A stretch of 39,209 nt of DNA from Candidatus Poribacteria bacterium (GTDB lineage: Bacteria > Poribacteria > WGA-4E > WGA-3G): contig JAJDTM010000040.1 in NCBI GenBank assembly GCA_022827185.1, positions 1 through 39,209 on the forward strand, read 5' to 3'. Under the pieces are notes generated by a model. That model worked only from the letters and a program-made list of their open reading frames with translations, had not been told where the DNA came from and ran no database searches. This document shows, piece by piece, positions 7,713 through 15,826 of the stretch (position 1 is the first letter of the stretch; each line of letters starts with the position of its first letter). The position numbers and the translations under genes were made by a program.

Positions 7713-7770
7713 GAACTCCCTATAGCGTAACGAAGTCATCTGAACTTCTGCTATAGGGAGTTCGTTTTTT
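7713..7770 (+). terminator. Intrinsic terminator after the second sigma54 activator
   Basis: A perfect 14-bp stem, GAACTCCCTATAGC (7713-7726) with its complement (7750-7763), is followed by G and TTTTTT. The 23-base loop contains its own small hairpin, GAAGT with ACTTC. It separates this gene from the convergent membrane-protein gene. Confidence 0.85.
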
Positions 7771-7781
7771 CCTCAATACCT

Positions 7782-9740
7782 TTAGAACATAAACCGATAC
7801 ATTGGACGTTCCAAAGCGATACCGATGAGTGTCCAGATTGCCCCGACGAAAAACTCACCGATGACCAAGCCGATGAAGAACGGCATCGCTCGGCGATAAG
7901 TTCGTAAGCCACCTGCCTGAAAGAGAATCGCTTTTATCCCCCACGACAGGAAGATCGAGAACCAATACCAACTTGTATTCCAGAAACTCAGCGAGAGCGC
8001 GTAACCCGCCGGATGGAAGGGCCACCAGATAAACCGACGGCGTAGCACCATTAGCAGCGTTGTTAAGGCGATGGCACCACCGGAAGCGGAAACAGCCCCC
8101 ACATCTATGGATTGTGGGTTAATGAGCCACTGCTTTAGCTGCTCATAAGTCCAGCGACATTGTGCTTGTTCGCCGTAGACTGCGCCGCCGTAGTAATAAC
8201 CTTGCGAGTAGTATGCCCACGCTGAGGAAATTGTTGCAACGATAGTCACCAAGATGACGGCGACAATAAAGCGGTTATGCGACAATCCGCGGACCTGTGC
8301 GACCTTGAAACCTTCCAACATAATCGGCATCGGATGTGAGCGATAAGAGCGGTTAAAACCGTGAAACATGCTGAATGTCGTTAACCCCTCCGCCCCAATC
8401 CGACGCGTGCCGAGGAAGGAGACAAGCACTTTATCCGGTCGCCACGGCACGTCATGCGCTGGTGGTCCAACTTCTGCGCGGATGCGCGTGATCGCAATAG
8501 CCAACGCAAAGAAGAGTGCGAAGTAACCAAATATACTGAAGATGGGTGTGCCTGTACTTTTAAAGAAAACGAGGATGAAAATGCTGCCGAGGATCAGCCC
8601 AATGATGGCGTATCGAGTATGTGCCGAAGGGGTGCTGTCTGTCCGAAGTGCGGCATTGTTTCCTCGAAAGGCATTTTTCACCTGTCGCGCAATGAATTTC
8701 CGCGTCAGCCATATCGCGGAGACACCTAAACAGAACCATGCCCCGAAGGATTGCGCGTCAAGAAACGGGAATCCGGGTAGATGCCCGATGCCTGCCATTG
8801 TTCCCCATATACGCATCATTTTATGGAAGAGGTAGAAGAACCAGATAGAGAACGAGAGTTCCAACGGTATGAAGAAACTCATTCCGATCGCAAAAGGATA
8901 AATAGCGATCGGGAGTCTACCGATGGCGTTCAGCGGTTTTGTCTGGAAGTGCTGTCCTAAATTATAGAGGCTCCCGCCTAACCCCGGCACAACAGGGAAC
9001 AGAAAGTGGAGTCCATTGAGAAGGTTCATTCCGCCTGCAAGTACTGCCGCCAGCAGAAATAGCCGATTGCTCAGAAGCGTGCGTCCGCCGTTTTCTGTTA
9101 GGTGTAACGGAATCTGAATGACGGGATAGCTGAGTTTTTCGTGGTTGACCCATTGGTGTCGGATGAGAATCGTGATGCAGAGCATCATGCATGTTAGCAC
9201 AATGATTAAAGCAGACCACCAAAGCACTGGCGGCAACCAGAGTTGTAGGTGTTGAGTGGTGTGGAGTGAGGCATCGCCTTGATAGAAGGTTGCGAGAACG
9301 TTTCGTTCTTTGATGGTAAGCCAATCTGGCATGTGCCGATGGAACAGTTCACCCCACTCATTTTCTGGACTTGCGAACCAGATAGGATAGGTGAGCAGGG
9401 GCCATAATATCTGGAGTGTGTCGTGTCCAGCGATGGAGGAGGCGATGGACACGAGTAAGTAGACCACCATTAACTCGGCATCGGTGAGACTAGCACCTTT
9501 CCGAATTGTACGGAGCAATGGGTTCGCTGCCATTAAAATCAGCACGACGAAAATGACATTGAAATAGACAGTTGAGACGGTCGGGAAACTCTGACCTGTA
9601 CCATAACCGCTGGGACCCCAATTAATCATGAGCCAGTGGGAGTTCGGGATAGTGATGAGGAGTGCGAGGAGCACAGCGCGGAGGCTGACTTTCGGCGCAG
9701 CTTGCGCGCCAAAACTTGCTCTACTAAAGTTGTTTGACAT
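7782..9740 (-). CDS. Large polytopic inner-membrane protein, DUF6784/DUF6785-like
   Basis: The 652-residue protein is mostly hydrophobic, with more than ten predicted membrane helices spread along its length. It begins MSNNFSRASFGAQAAPK before the first helix (about residues 20-42). A soluble stretch around PPAHDVPWRPDKVLVSFLG lies between helix groups. The overall look, including NWGPSGYGTGQSFPTVS near the start, recalls the DUF6784/DUF6785 membrane proteins common in planctomycetes and Poribacteria. This is from memory and was not searched. Some members distantly resemble oligopeptide transporters, but no transport substrate can be assigned. It stands alone between terminators. Confidence 0.65.
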   Translation of the reverse strand: MSNNFSRASFGAQAAPKVSLRAVLLALLITIPNSHWLMINWGPSGYGTGQSFPTVSTVYFNVIFVVLILMAANPLLRTIRKGASLTDAELMVVYLLVSIASSIAGHDTLQILWPLLTYPIWFASPENEWGELFHRHMPDWLTIKERNVLATFYQGDASLHTTQHLQLWLPPVLWWSALIIVLTCMMLCITILIRHQWVNHEKLSYPVIQIPLHLTENGGRTLLSNRLFLLAAVLAGGMNLLNGLHFLFPVVPGLGGSLYNLGQHFQTKPLNAIGRLPIAIYPFAIGMSFFIPLELSFSIWFFYLFHKMMRIWGTMAGIGHLPGFPFLDAQSFGAWFCLGVSAIWLTRKFIARQVKNAFRGNNAALRTDSTPSAHTRYAIIGLILGSIFILVFFKSTGTPIFSIFGYFALFFALAIAITRIRAEVGPPAHDVPWRPDKVLVSFLGTRRIGAEGLTTFSMFHGFNRSYRSHPMPIMLEGFKVAQVRGLSHNRFIVAVILVTIVATISSAWAYYSQGYYYGGAVYGEQAQCRWTYEQLKQWLINPQSIDVGAVSASGGAIALTTLLMVLRRRFIWWPFHPAGYALSLSFWNTSWYWFSIFLSWGIKAILFQAGGLRTYRRAMPFFIGLVIGEFFVGAIWTLIGIALERPMYRFMF

Positions 9741-9800
9741 CTTTTGAGTTTCCCAGTTTCATTATACAGGGAGCATCGAAAATTGTCAATGGGCGGTTGA

Positions 9801-9875
9801 AAAAAGAAAGCCCATGGCGATTGCATACTGGCGTGACATAGACGTAGCAGCCAATATTACAAACATGGGCTTTTT
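9801..9875. terminator. Bidirectional terminator-like long-loop inverted repeat
   Basis: AAAGCCCATG (9807-9816) pairs with CATGGGCTTT (9864-9873) over a loop of about 47 bases. T-runs follow in both directions: TTTTTC on plus, CTTTTTTC on minus. It lies just after the stop of the minus-strand gene at 9900. Confidence 0.6.
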
Positions 9876-9899
9876 CTATTTACCCAAAACGGCGATTCA

Positions 9900-10763
9900 T
9901 TATTTCGACAATGCCTTTAGGTCTCCCCAGGTCGTCGCTAATTTACCGTTCGGTTCAACAGCGAAAAATGCGGAGTTTTCACCGAGATAATTCAGCACAT
10001 TCGTTGTGAGTTTTCTCAGGTTATCGCCCTCTTTTGATTTTGCGTCGGTATAAACACCGTTGTGGTGACCAAGGGTGATAACTATTCCGTCACCGACCTC
10101 GTATTCAACGAAGGGTCGTTCTCCACCACCGGCACCGCCGCCGCGTGTTTTTGTTCCGAGAATGGTGCCTTCTGGATCTGTTCCACCGAAGTTATGGAAA
10201 TCCGAGGTAAATCCGACCTGTGCCATACTCGTGAGGTAGACAGGTTTGCTGGTATCAAATCCCTTAAAGACCGGGTGGGTTTTTGCGTCAGCAGTTGGAA
10301 CAATGCCGATTTCGGGGGGATCCTTACCGAGGGGACCAAAGACGCGTGGGTCTCCACCTTTTTCAATACCGAGTTCCACGACATATCGAAGTGCTAATGC
10401 CGAGAGAAATACGCCGCCACCTGCCTCTACATAGCCAAGGATTGCCTGCTGAGTCGCATCGGCGAGGAGCGGATCTGGCAGTGTGTTTGTTTCTGTATAG
10501 AACATCCATAACACAGCGAATTGCTCCGGTTGCGGCGCGGTGCCCTTGGGGTTCTTAAAGTTACCGCCGCTTTTATCAACGAGGAGTGTTGTGGTTTTGA
10601 AGTTATCCTTCGCCCACCCGTAGGCGGCTTCTTCTACTTCACCGAGTTTGTTACTGCCAGCGAGAAGTCCAACGGTTACATCTGCTGAATACACTGGCAC
10701 AATCGCACACGCCGAAACGAGAAGCGTTAGAAACAGGCATCGTCCTGTTAGCGAATGTTTCAT
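9900..10763 (-). CDS. Secreted ThuA/GATase1-like-fold protein with ATTWG tail
   Basis: A signal peptide covers residues 1-26 (ending VYS-AD). The mature protein begins VTVGLLAGSNKLGEVEEAAYGW. It has features of secreted class I GATase-like or ThuA/DUF4960-like domains: the strand-turn YVEAGGGVFLSALALRYV, the segment THPVFKGFD, and the late motif GDGIVITLGHHNGVY. No catalytic triad can be assigned by eye, so an enzymatic role is uncertain. It ends VEPNGKLATTWGDLKALSK, the tail shared with four other genes here. The ATG has GGAGG within ten bases upstream. Confidence 0.65.
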   Translation of the reverse strand: MKHSLTGRCLFLTLLVSACAIVPVYSADVTVGLLAGSNKLGEVEEAAYGWAKDNFKTTTLLVDKSGGNFKNPKGTAPQPEQFAVLWMFYTETNTLPDPLLADATQQAILGYVEAGGGVFLSALALRYVVELGIEKGGDPRVFGPLGKDPPEIGIVPTADAKTHPVFKGFDTSKPVYLTSMAQVGFTSDFHNFGGTDPEGTILGTKTRGGGAGGGERPFVEYEVGDGIVITLGHHNGVYTDAKSKEGDNLRKLTTNVLNYLGENSAFFAVEPNGKLATTWGDLKALSK

Positions 10764-10858
10764 TGTTTGCCTCCTTTGGTTTGGAAACTTGGATTTGATA
10801 GATGAACAATTGTCTATATATTAGCATGCATTGCGGACATAAGTCTAATAGGATTCAA

Positions 10859-10913
10859 TTTGCCTAAATTCTGATTTGATTTTAAGCATTTTTATGGTAT
10901 GATATTAGGCAAA
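10859..10913 (+). promoter_or_regulatory. Promoter with flanking 9-bp dyad, upstream of LamG gene 10978
   Basis: The -35-like TTGATT (10876-10881) and -10 TATGAT (10898-10903) have a 16-base spacer, and TG at 10895 gives an extended -10. A perfect 9-bp inverted repeat, TTTGCCTAA (10859-10867) and TTAGGCAAA (10905-10913), brackets the promoter. This could be an operator pair. Confidence 0.55.
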
Positions 10914-10977
10914 TATAAGGTTTGTATCTATGCGAACCACACTATAATTTATGAAATTACATAAGGAAGGGTAGAAA

Positions 10978-11775
10978 ATGTTCTATCAGTTAACACGTTT
11001 ACGTGTCGGGATGTTACAGATGGTCTTTGTCGTTGTGGCAATGGTAATAGCTTTTGCTGTCTCAACACAAGCCGACCTTTCGGACCCGACACTATCTGTC
11101 TACTATAATTTTGATGAGAATGGCGATACTGTCAAAGACGGTTCCATCCACGGTAACGACGGGACAATTGAAGGGAAAGCGAAACGGGAAAAAGGTGTGT
11201 TCGGTAACGCAGTCGTTTTAGAGCCACAAACATGGGTGAATTTAAACGGACCGGAATTTGAAAACGCGCCGGTTGAAGGGATCACAATCGCTGTTTGGGT
11301 CAATCATAACGATTCGCCAGATCCACAGAGCATCTTCGATGCGATTGGGACCGACCACGGGAGTGGTCTCTATCACGTGGAAATCCGTCCCGCTGGCTTT
11401 AGATGGTTCCATCGAGATGGTGCTGAAAAACAGATCTTCAACATCAATCCTGGACCCACTATAGACGGTGGAAAGTGGGTACATTTCACGGGTACCTACG
11501 ACAGTAAAACGGGTGACACAAAAACCTATATTGATGGAAAAGAGACGCACAAAGCAAAAGGGGACGGCGAACTTTCAGACAACTGGGGAGTTTCAGCAGC
11601 GATTGGACACCATAAGAACGGTCGCTGGTTCGATGGACTGATGGACGAGTTCTATATATTTGCCCGCGCGTTATCCGAAGCGGAAATTAAAGAGGTGATG
11701 GATGGCGAATTTCTGTCGGTGGAACCGGCAGATAAGCTCGCCACAACTTGGGGCAGCATTAAATCACGACGCTAA
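10978..11775 (+). CDS. Secreted LamG/concanavalin-A-like domain protein with ATTWG tail
   Basis: A signal peptide (residues 1-32, ending STQA before DLSDPT) leads into one LamG/LamG_3 jelly-roll domain. Typical strands are visible: LSVYYNFDENGDTVKDGS, then NDGTIEG, FGNAVVLE, ITIAVWVNH, KWVHFTGTYD, KTYIDGKE, and GLMDEFYIFARALSEAEI. Such domains bind glycans or matrix proteins and here probably act outside the cell. The C terminus, VEPADKLATTWGSIKSRR, is the shared tail. GGAAGG precedes the ATG and a terminator follows at 11803. Confidence 0.88.
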   Translation: MFYQLTRLRVGMLQMVFVVVAMVIAFAVSTQADLSDPTLSVYYNFDENGDTVKDGSIHGNDGTIEGKAKREKGVFGNAVVLEPQTWVNLNGPEFENAPVEGITIAVWVNHNDSPDPQSIFDAIGTDHGSGLYHVEIRPAGFRWFHRDGAEKQIFNINPGPTIDGGKWVHFTGTYDSKTGDTKTYIDGKETHKAKGDGELSDNWGVSAAIGHHKNGRWFDGLMDEFYIFARALSEAEIKEVMDGEFLSVEPADKLATTWGSIKSRR

Positions 11776-11802
11776 AGTCTTAGTTTTATCAGGCATGTAA
11801 CT

Positions 11803-11846
11803 AAACGGGTTAAACACGGTGTTTTCTTGTGTTCAACCCGTTTTTT
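11803..11846 (+). terminator. Intrinsic terminator after the LamG gene
   Basis: AAACGGGTT pairs with AACCCGTTT, extended inward by AACAC/GTGTT, and is followed by T residues (11841-11846). It separates the gene from the convergent cytochrome gene. Confidence 0.82.
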
Positions 11847-11858
11847 GTTGATTTACCC

Positions 11859-12758
11859 TTACGGGGCGTATTCCCAATCAAAGCGCTGCCGTCCGTATCT
11901 TGTACCGTCAATTTCGGCTTGGTGGCAGACGAAACACCTTTGCGCATCGGTAACACCGTGCAGTTCGTGTGCTAACTGAATTTCTTCTGTGTTATGCACA
12001 TGGCATTTGAGACAGGTGTAACTCTGGTAATCGGTATCAGCGTAGATGGCGATTTGATCTGCGACCTTCCGGACGTGGTAGGTGTGTCCGTTTTCGGGGT
12101 CGGTGACTGTCCAAGCATTGCCCTTTTCCTTGATTGCGATAGGCGCAGTTGTGGGGACTCTGCGTTCATTTTGTATGAACCACCAGTGTAGGTCTTCTGG
12201 TATAGTGTCTGAGGTGTCCAAGTCTTGCGGAAGGGTTGTACTGATACGGAACAAGAAGCGTTCAGGCGTATGGCATCTCGCACAAGGCACGTCGTGGGCA
12301 TCGGTGAGCGGGAGGAATTCATCGTGTTCCAGTTTTTGTTGCCCATGGAAAACGATGCTAACGAGTAGGATCGGTGCAAGGATGAGATGGCACCGGAGTA
12401 GCATCTGTCTCGTCTTGCGTGCGGTTAGACTCACTGCGATACCGGTCCCTAAATTCGACAAAGCGAGCAGCAACGTAAGCCATGAGTGCCACGCGAGCGG
12501 TTGGAACGCTGAATGATATAGCACCAAGCATAAGCCTAAGGAGGCGAGGCGTTGATGGTATTTGAGCCATGTCTGACGATTGCCCCATCGAATCCAGCGA
12601 CTTCGGAGAATGTAGAGACTGGCAATAATGATGGCGATGGCACCGATGATGCTGAGGGTATGTCTCGCTTCACCGAAACTGCCTGCTTGCCAAATACATA
12701 GACCTGAGATAATAGCGGCACCGACAATACCGTGCCCGATCTGGATAAAGACTTTCAT
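11859..12758 (-). CDS. Membrane-anchored triheme c-type cytochrome
   Basis: The N-terminal half (residues 1-140) has about five hydrophobic segments (5-23, 34-52, 70-88, 92-110, 122-138) with several histidines (H9, H68, H82, H124, H138) that might bind heme b or menaquinone. The C-terminal half is soluble, probably periplasmic, and has three c-type heme sites: CARCH (159-163), CLKCH (249-253) and CFVCH (275-279). The likely role is electron transfer between the quinone pool and a periplasmic partner. The gene stands alone, so no oxidase or reductase partner can be named. The soluble half between hemes 1 and 2 (about 165-245) has no recognised domain. Confidence 0.8.
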   Translation of the reverse strand: MKVFIQIGHGIVGAAIISGLCIWQAGSFGEARHTLSIIGAIAIIIASLYILRSRWIRWGNRQTWLKYHQRLASLGLCLVLYHSAFQPLAWHSWLTLLLALSNLGTGIAVSLTARKTRQMLLRCHLILAPILLVSIVFHGQQKLEHDEFLPLTDAHDVPCARCHTPERFLFRISTTLPQDLDTSDTIPEDLHWWFIQNERRVPTTAPIAIKEKGNAWTVTDPENGHTYHVRKVADQIAIYADTDYQSYTCLKCHVHNTEEIQLAHELHGVTDAQRCFVCHQAEIDGTRYGRQRFDWEYAP

Positions 12759-12868
12759 GCCATTAGTTTAGCATGCGCGCGCGGTAAAGGCAAGTAAAAG
12801 CCACCGATAAAACATAACAAAAGCTTTCTTTGAATAGTTATTGGGTTGGCGGGGTGTGACTACTCTGG

Positions 12869-13612
12869 CTAATTTTCTTGTTTTTCAAGAGCTATCCAGC
12901 GAAGGAAGTCAGCGGGGATTAAAGGATTAATAAAAGTGTTAAGGATAACGCCGAGAATCCTGGGTTCTTGGATCGCGAGCCAAATCAATCCTTCATCTTG
13001 CCCGTGTTCATGTAAGGTGTTCTGTATCTCTTTTCTTGCTGTCTCGTTGGCATCTTCAGCAAATGTTCCCAAAACATCCCAAAAGGCGGAGCGGACATGA
13101 TTCTCGATTTGTGCTTCTGGTGGGAATGATGGGAACCATCTCCAAAGTGGCGCATTTTGAACTGCATGAGCTTCTGCTTCTGCTATATGCGGTAGTTTGA
13201 GATTCAAATTCAACTTGCGATTGAGATTCATAAGGATAACTATGCTTTGGATTACAGTGGCAAGTTTATGAAAACTTGCTATATCTTGATCGTTAATTAC
13301 GAGATGTGTAAGGTATTGCTTGAAAATGGGACGAATTTTCTTTTCCGCATCCGGTGGCGTTGTGTCAAGGAACTCATCAAAGGTTTGAAAGGGCTTTACT
13401 TGCTTGGAAACGCGGGAGAGAAATTCTAAGTAGATATCTGAGTTTGCAAGGGTTTGAAGTGTTTTAAGGTTGTCTTCTAAAAGTGGTCCTGGGAATGCTG
13501 CTCGGAGTTTAGAAAACGTTTTCTCTTTAAGGTTAACAACAGGCACAACATCCAGGATAAAAACAGGTTCCGTTTCTTCAGACGAAACTATTATTGTTAT
13601 TCTCGTTTTCAT
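12869..13612 (-). CDS. Hypothetical protein downstream of an ECF sigma factor
   Basis: I do not recognise this 247-residue protein. It starts MKTRITIIVSSEETEPVF and has neither a signal peptide nor a long membrane segment. It is helix-rich in the middle (ASFHKLATVIQSIVILMNLNRKLNL). Base composition is more AT-rich than its neighbours. GGAGA lies upstream of the ATG. It follows the sigma-factor gene by 120 bases on the same strand, so it may be co-transcribed. That would make it a candidate anti-sigma or sensor component, but it lacks the usual membrane helix or zinc-binding HxxxCxxC motif. Confidence 0.6.
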   Translation of the reverse strand: MKTRITIIVSSEETEPVFILDVVPVVNLKEKTFSKLRAAFPGPLLEDNLKTLQTLANSDIYLEFLSRVSKQVKPFQTFDEFLDTTPPDAEKKIRPIFKQYLTHLVINDQDIASFHKLATVIQSIVILMNLNRKLNLNLKLPHIAEAEAHAVQNAPLWRWFPSFPPEAQIENHVRSAFWDVLGTFAEDANETARKEIQNTLHEHGQDEGLIWLAIQEPRILGVILNTFINPLIPADFLRWIALEKQEN

Positions 13613-13673
13613 CTCTATTCTCCTTTTGTTTGAAAAATTCGCACCAATTGCGCAGTTTCCTAATCAGTTCCTA

Positions 13674-13701
13674 ACACAGACTGACACAAATGAGTCTGTG
13701 T
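13674..13701. repeat. 9-bp dyad between sigma-factor and hypothetical genes
   Basis: ACACAGACT (13674-13682) is inverted as AGTCTGTGT (13693-13701) across ten bases. An alternative pairing, TGACACA with TGTGTCA, overlaps it. No T-run follows on either strand, so it is more like an operator or RNA structure than a terminator. Confidence 0.45.
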
Positions 13702-13732
13702 CACCATTTTAGTAAGAAGCTATCTCTCCTTC

Positions 13733-14524
13733 TTAATCATTCTTAACCATTGCGGAGACGGGATCCGTGGAATTTTGCCTCGCGGCTTTCTTCCAATCCG
13801 CTATCACACGTTTTACTGTCTGCTCAATAACAGAACGAGAAACGCCAATTGCTTTCGCAATTTCCAATAGCGGTTGTCCATCCAAGTACCGTTCCATGAC
13901 TTTTCTGTCGTCCTCTCTGGGAAGGCAGTTTATCAACGCTTCTAAATCGCGTGCGACGGGTATCAACCACTTGCGGATGCGTTCCCATCTTTTCTGAACT
14001 GCATCGGGTGTTGCGTCTACCGCTTCCGCTATCTCTTGGGTGGTGAACCCATCATTCATAAACGCTACAACTTCTCGGTCTGTACCTTGAAGGAGACAGA
14101 GGAGTTTTGCTTTCATATCCCGCTCTACTTCAACTTGTTCGGCATCGGTCTCCGCGAGAAATGTTGCGAACGGGGCTTCACTTTCGCCGATTGAAGGGTT
14201 GTCAAGCGACTCAAGAAACGAGTTTCCTGTTTGCCTTCGCTGCTTCGCGTCTCTAATTTCATTCAGCGTTAAGTTTCTCGCGATAGTGAGCAACCATCCT
14301 AACAATTTTTTTGGTTCTCGGACTTCGTGCCTGTTTTCAATGGCTTTGATAAAGGTTTCCTGCGTGAGGTCGTCGGCATCTACAGCAGGATCGGGGTGAT
14401 CCCGCAACATTCTTTTAATTTTCTTGTAGACGGTCTCACGATGCGCGTTGATGAATTGCGCAAAGGCTTCTTCGTCATTGCCATCAGCTTTTAAAAAATC
14501 CCAGTTTATAGCAACGTTGCCCAC
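13733..14524 (-). CDS. ECF-type sigma factor with an additional C-terminal helix-turn-helix
   Basis: The 263-residue protein has a sigma region 2 (about 25-98), including DADDLTQETFIKAI and LLGWLLTIARNLTLNEIR. A region-4-like helix-turn-helix follows at about 145-187 (DREVVAFMNDGFTTQEIAEAVDATPDAVQKRWERI). After it comes a second region-4-like unit (about 201-246: LPREDDRKVMERYLDGQPLLEIAKAIGVSRSVIEQTVKRV). Usual ECF factors are about 180-200 residues with one such domain. The start is a GTG at 14524 and a good Shine-Dalgarno is not obvious. The hypothetical gene at 12869 follows on the same strand. Confidence 0.85.
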   Translation of the reverse strand: MGNVAINWDFLKADGNDEEAFAQFINAHRETVYKKIKRMLRDHPDPAVDADDLTQETFIKAIENRHEVREPKKLLGWLLTIARNLTLNEIRDAKQRRQTGNSFLESLDNPSIGESEAPFATFLAETDAEQVEVERDMKAKLLCLLQGTDREVVAFMNDGFTTQEIAEAVDATPDAVQKRWERIRKWLIPVARDLEALINCLPREDDRKVMERYLDGQPLLEIAKAIGVSRSVIEQTVKRVIADWKKAARQNSTDPVSAMVKND

Positions 14525-14837
14525 CTTTACAAGTCATGACCTCACCGTATAGCAATGGTCTTATAAGCACCTTTATATATACATGACACCAACTTGGGGT
14601 GGATTCCGACACATTCGGTTATTTTTTTGCAAAAAATGTGAAATTTGAAATTGTGGAAAGGTTTTCAAGAATTTTCGTAAGTAACCGCCGGACGATTTAG
14701 TTTTTGTGATTTCTGCGGTTTCAGATCATAGGACGGGTTGGGGGACCCAACCCCTACGGACATATAAGATGTGGCACAGGCTAACGGTTTCCTATGCTAC
14801 AGTCGGAAAACTAAATGGTCCTGTAAGTAACCGTGAT
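14525..14837. other. Divergent intergenic region between the sigma gene and 14887
   Basis: No gene is visible. The region contains a GC-rich hairpin (14735-14753), AT-rich stretches (about 14570-14680) that may carry the sigma-factor promoter, and ends at the strong promoter 14838-14866. Confidence 0.5.
14735..14753. repeat. GGGTTGGG/CCCAACCC hairpin repeat
   Basis: GGGTTGGG (14735-14742) pairs perfectly with CCCAACCC (14746-14753) over GGA. No T-run follows. It resembles short GC-rich palindromes dispersed in intergenic DNA, but no second copy is in this window. Confidence 0.5.
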
Positions 14838-14866
14838 TTGACATATTCCACGGCTGACGGTATAAT
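14838..14866 (+). promoter_or_regulatory. Consensus sigma70 promoter with very short leader
   Basis: Perfect TTGACA (14838-14843) and TATAAT (14861-14866) have a 17-base spacer. The predicted start (about 14873) falls on the Shine-Dalgarno AGGAGG itself (14873-14878), giving a leader of about 14 bases before the ATG at 14887. Confidence 0.85.
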
Positions 14867-14886
14867 TGGATTAGGAGGAAAACATA

Positions 14887-15114
14887 ATGGCATTTAGTGA
14901 TTTCAAGACAATTGCCGAAGTTAACGATGCTCCAGATTTCCCTGTCTACGGTATTGTAAGCGACGGTGGACAGTGGCAATTTGGGCATCTTATTGGCGAT
15001 GTTTTTACCCAGAACCGAACGAATTTTAGCGTGGATAACTTGCCCGTTCTCTTCGGGGCTGTTGATTCTGTATTTAAAGCAACAACAAAAATTACCATTC
15101 AGGACTTTTCTTAG
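14887..15114 (+). CDS. Small protein, probable internally deleted remnant of a larger family
   Basis: The 75-residue protein begins MAFSDFKTIAEV and continues with PVYGIVSDGGQWQFGHLIGD, then LFGAVDSVF. As I recall, these two blocks are the N- and C-terminal ends of a roughly 200-residue family common in cyanobacteria. The middle of that family carries a nuclease-like VVEAK motif, absent here, so the gene looks like an in-frame deletion product. It still has a perfect promoter and an AGGAGG site, so it is probably expressed. Whether it has a function is unknown. The family link is from memory. Confidence 0.6.
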   Translation: MAFSDFKTIAEVNDAPDFPVYGIVSDGGQWQFGHLIGDVFTQNRTNFSVDNLPVLFGAVDSVFKATTKITIQDFS

Positions 15115-15201
15115 AAACGGATGTAAACTTTTCTCAGCGATATCTCGTATAACATATCATAATGGTCAACACTGACGGGTAAATCCAAAGGAGAAAAAGT
15201 G

Positions 15202-15807
15202 ATGAAGTTGCAAATATCTTTTGTGCTGCTGTCGCTTTTGGCAGTAGTCGTATTTGCCGGGTGTTATACACAACTCGGTTATCATGCGTCCTCAGATTAT
15301 GGTCGGGTACACCCTAAACACCATGAAGGTCTAACAGAAAAAGAAACGGAGACGGAGCATGCTGACGAAGCAGCGTCGGAGGGATCCGAATTAGAGCATG
15401 CGAATGACGAGGATTCTGATGGGTATTACGGACGAAGCAAGCGTAGTTATCGGACCACGTACGCTGCCCCTTATAGGTACAACTCCTATTGGGTGCCTTA
15501 CGGACCGTATCCGTATTACGCATCACCCGCTTGGTATTATCCGTATCGTCCGTTTTATAGCGGATACGGGTACCATTATGGATACCGTGCGCCGTATTAC
15601 CGCTATTATAGAGGTTATTATCCGTATAGAAACGTCTATCGTAGGTATCATAGTGGGAGTCGATATACACCGCTTTCACGGCGGACTTACAAAAAAGGTG
15701 ATTTGCGGCTTGGAAATCGGCGTTCTCGGAGTTCACGCAGTGTGACTTCACCTTCACCGAGGTCGCGATCGGAACGGCTGCGGATGAGAGATCGGAATAA
15801 AAAATAA
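15202..15807 (+). CDS. Tyrosine-rich, Arg-rich lipoprotein
   Basis: The signal peptide ends in a lipobox, VFAGC, so Cys20 is probably lipidated and the protein is membrane-anchored. An acidic segment follows (about 42-72, ETETEHADEAASEGSELEH). A strongly Tyr/Pro/Gly-rich segment comes next (about 75-150, with PYGPYPYYASPAWYYPYRP-type runs). The C terminus is basic and rich in Arg/Ser. No enzymatic domain is recognisable. The composition suggests a surface or cell-wall-adhering protein. I start at ATG 15202, eight bases from AAGGAG; the adjacent GTG 15199 is also possible. The outer-membrane gene starts 19 bases after the stop, so the two likely form an operon. Confidence 0.75.
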   Translation: MKLQISFVLLSLLAVVVFAGCYTQLGYHASSDYGRVHPKHHEGLTEKETETEHADEAASEGSELEHANDEDSDGYYGRSKRSYRTTYAAPYRYNSYWVPYGPYPYYASPAWYYPYRPFYSGYGYHYGYRAPYYRYYRGYYPYRNVYRRYHSGSRYTPLSRRTYKKGDLRLGNRRSRSSRSVTSPSPRSRSERLRMRDRNKK

Positions 15808-15826
15808 TAATGGAGGGATCGGAACG

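Noticed and set aside
14580..14640. ECF-type autoregulated promoter (GGAATC...GTC) before the sigma gene
   Set aside because: On the minus strand the elements are visible but the spacing is shorter than usual and the match is too weak to annotate.
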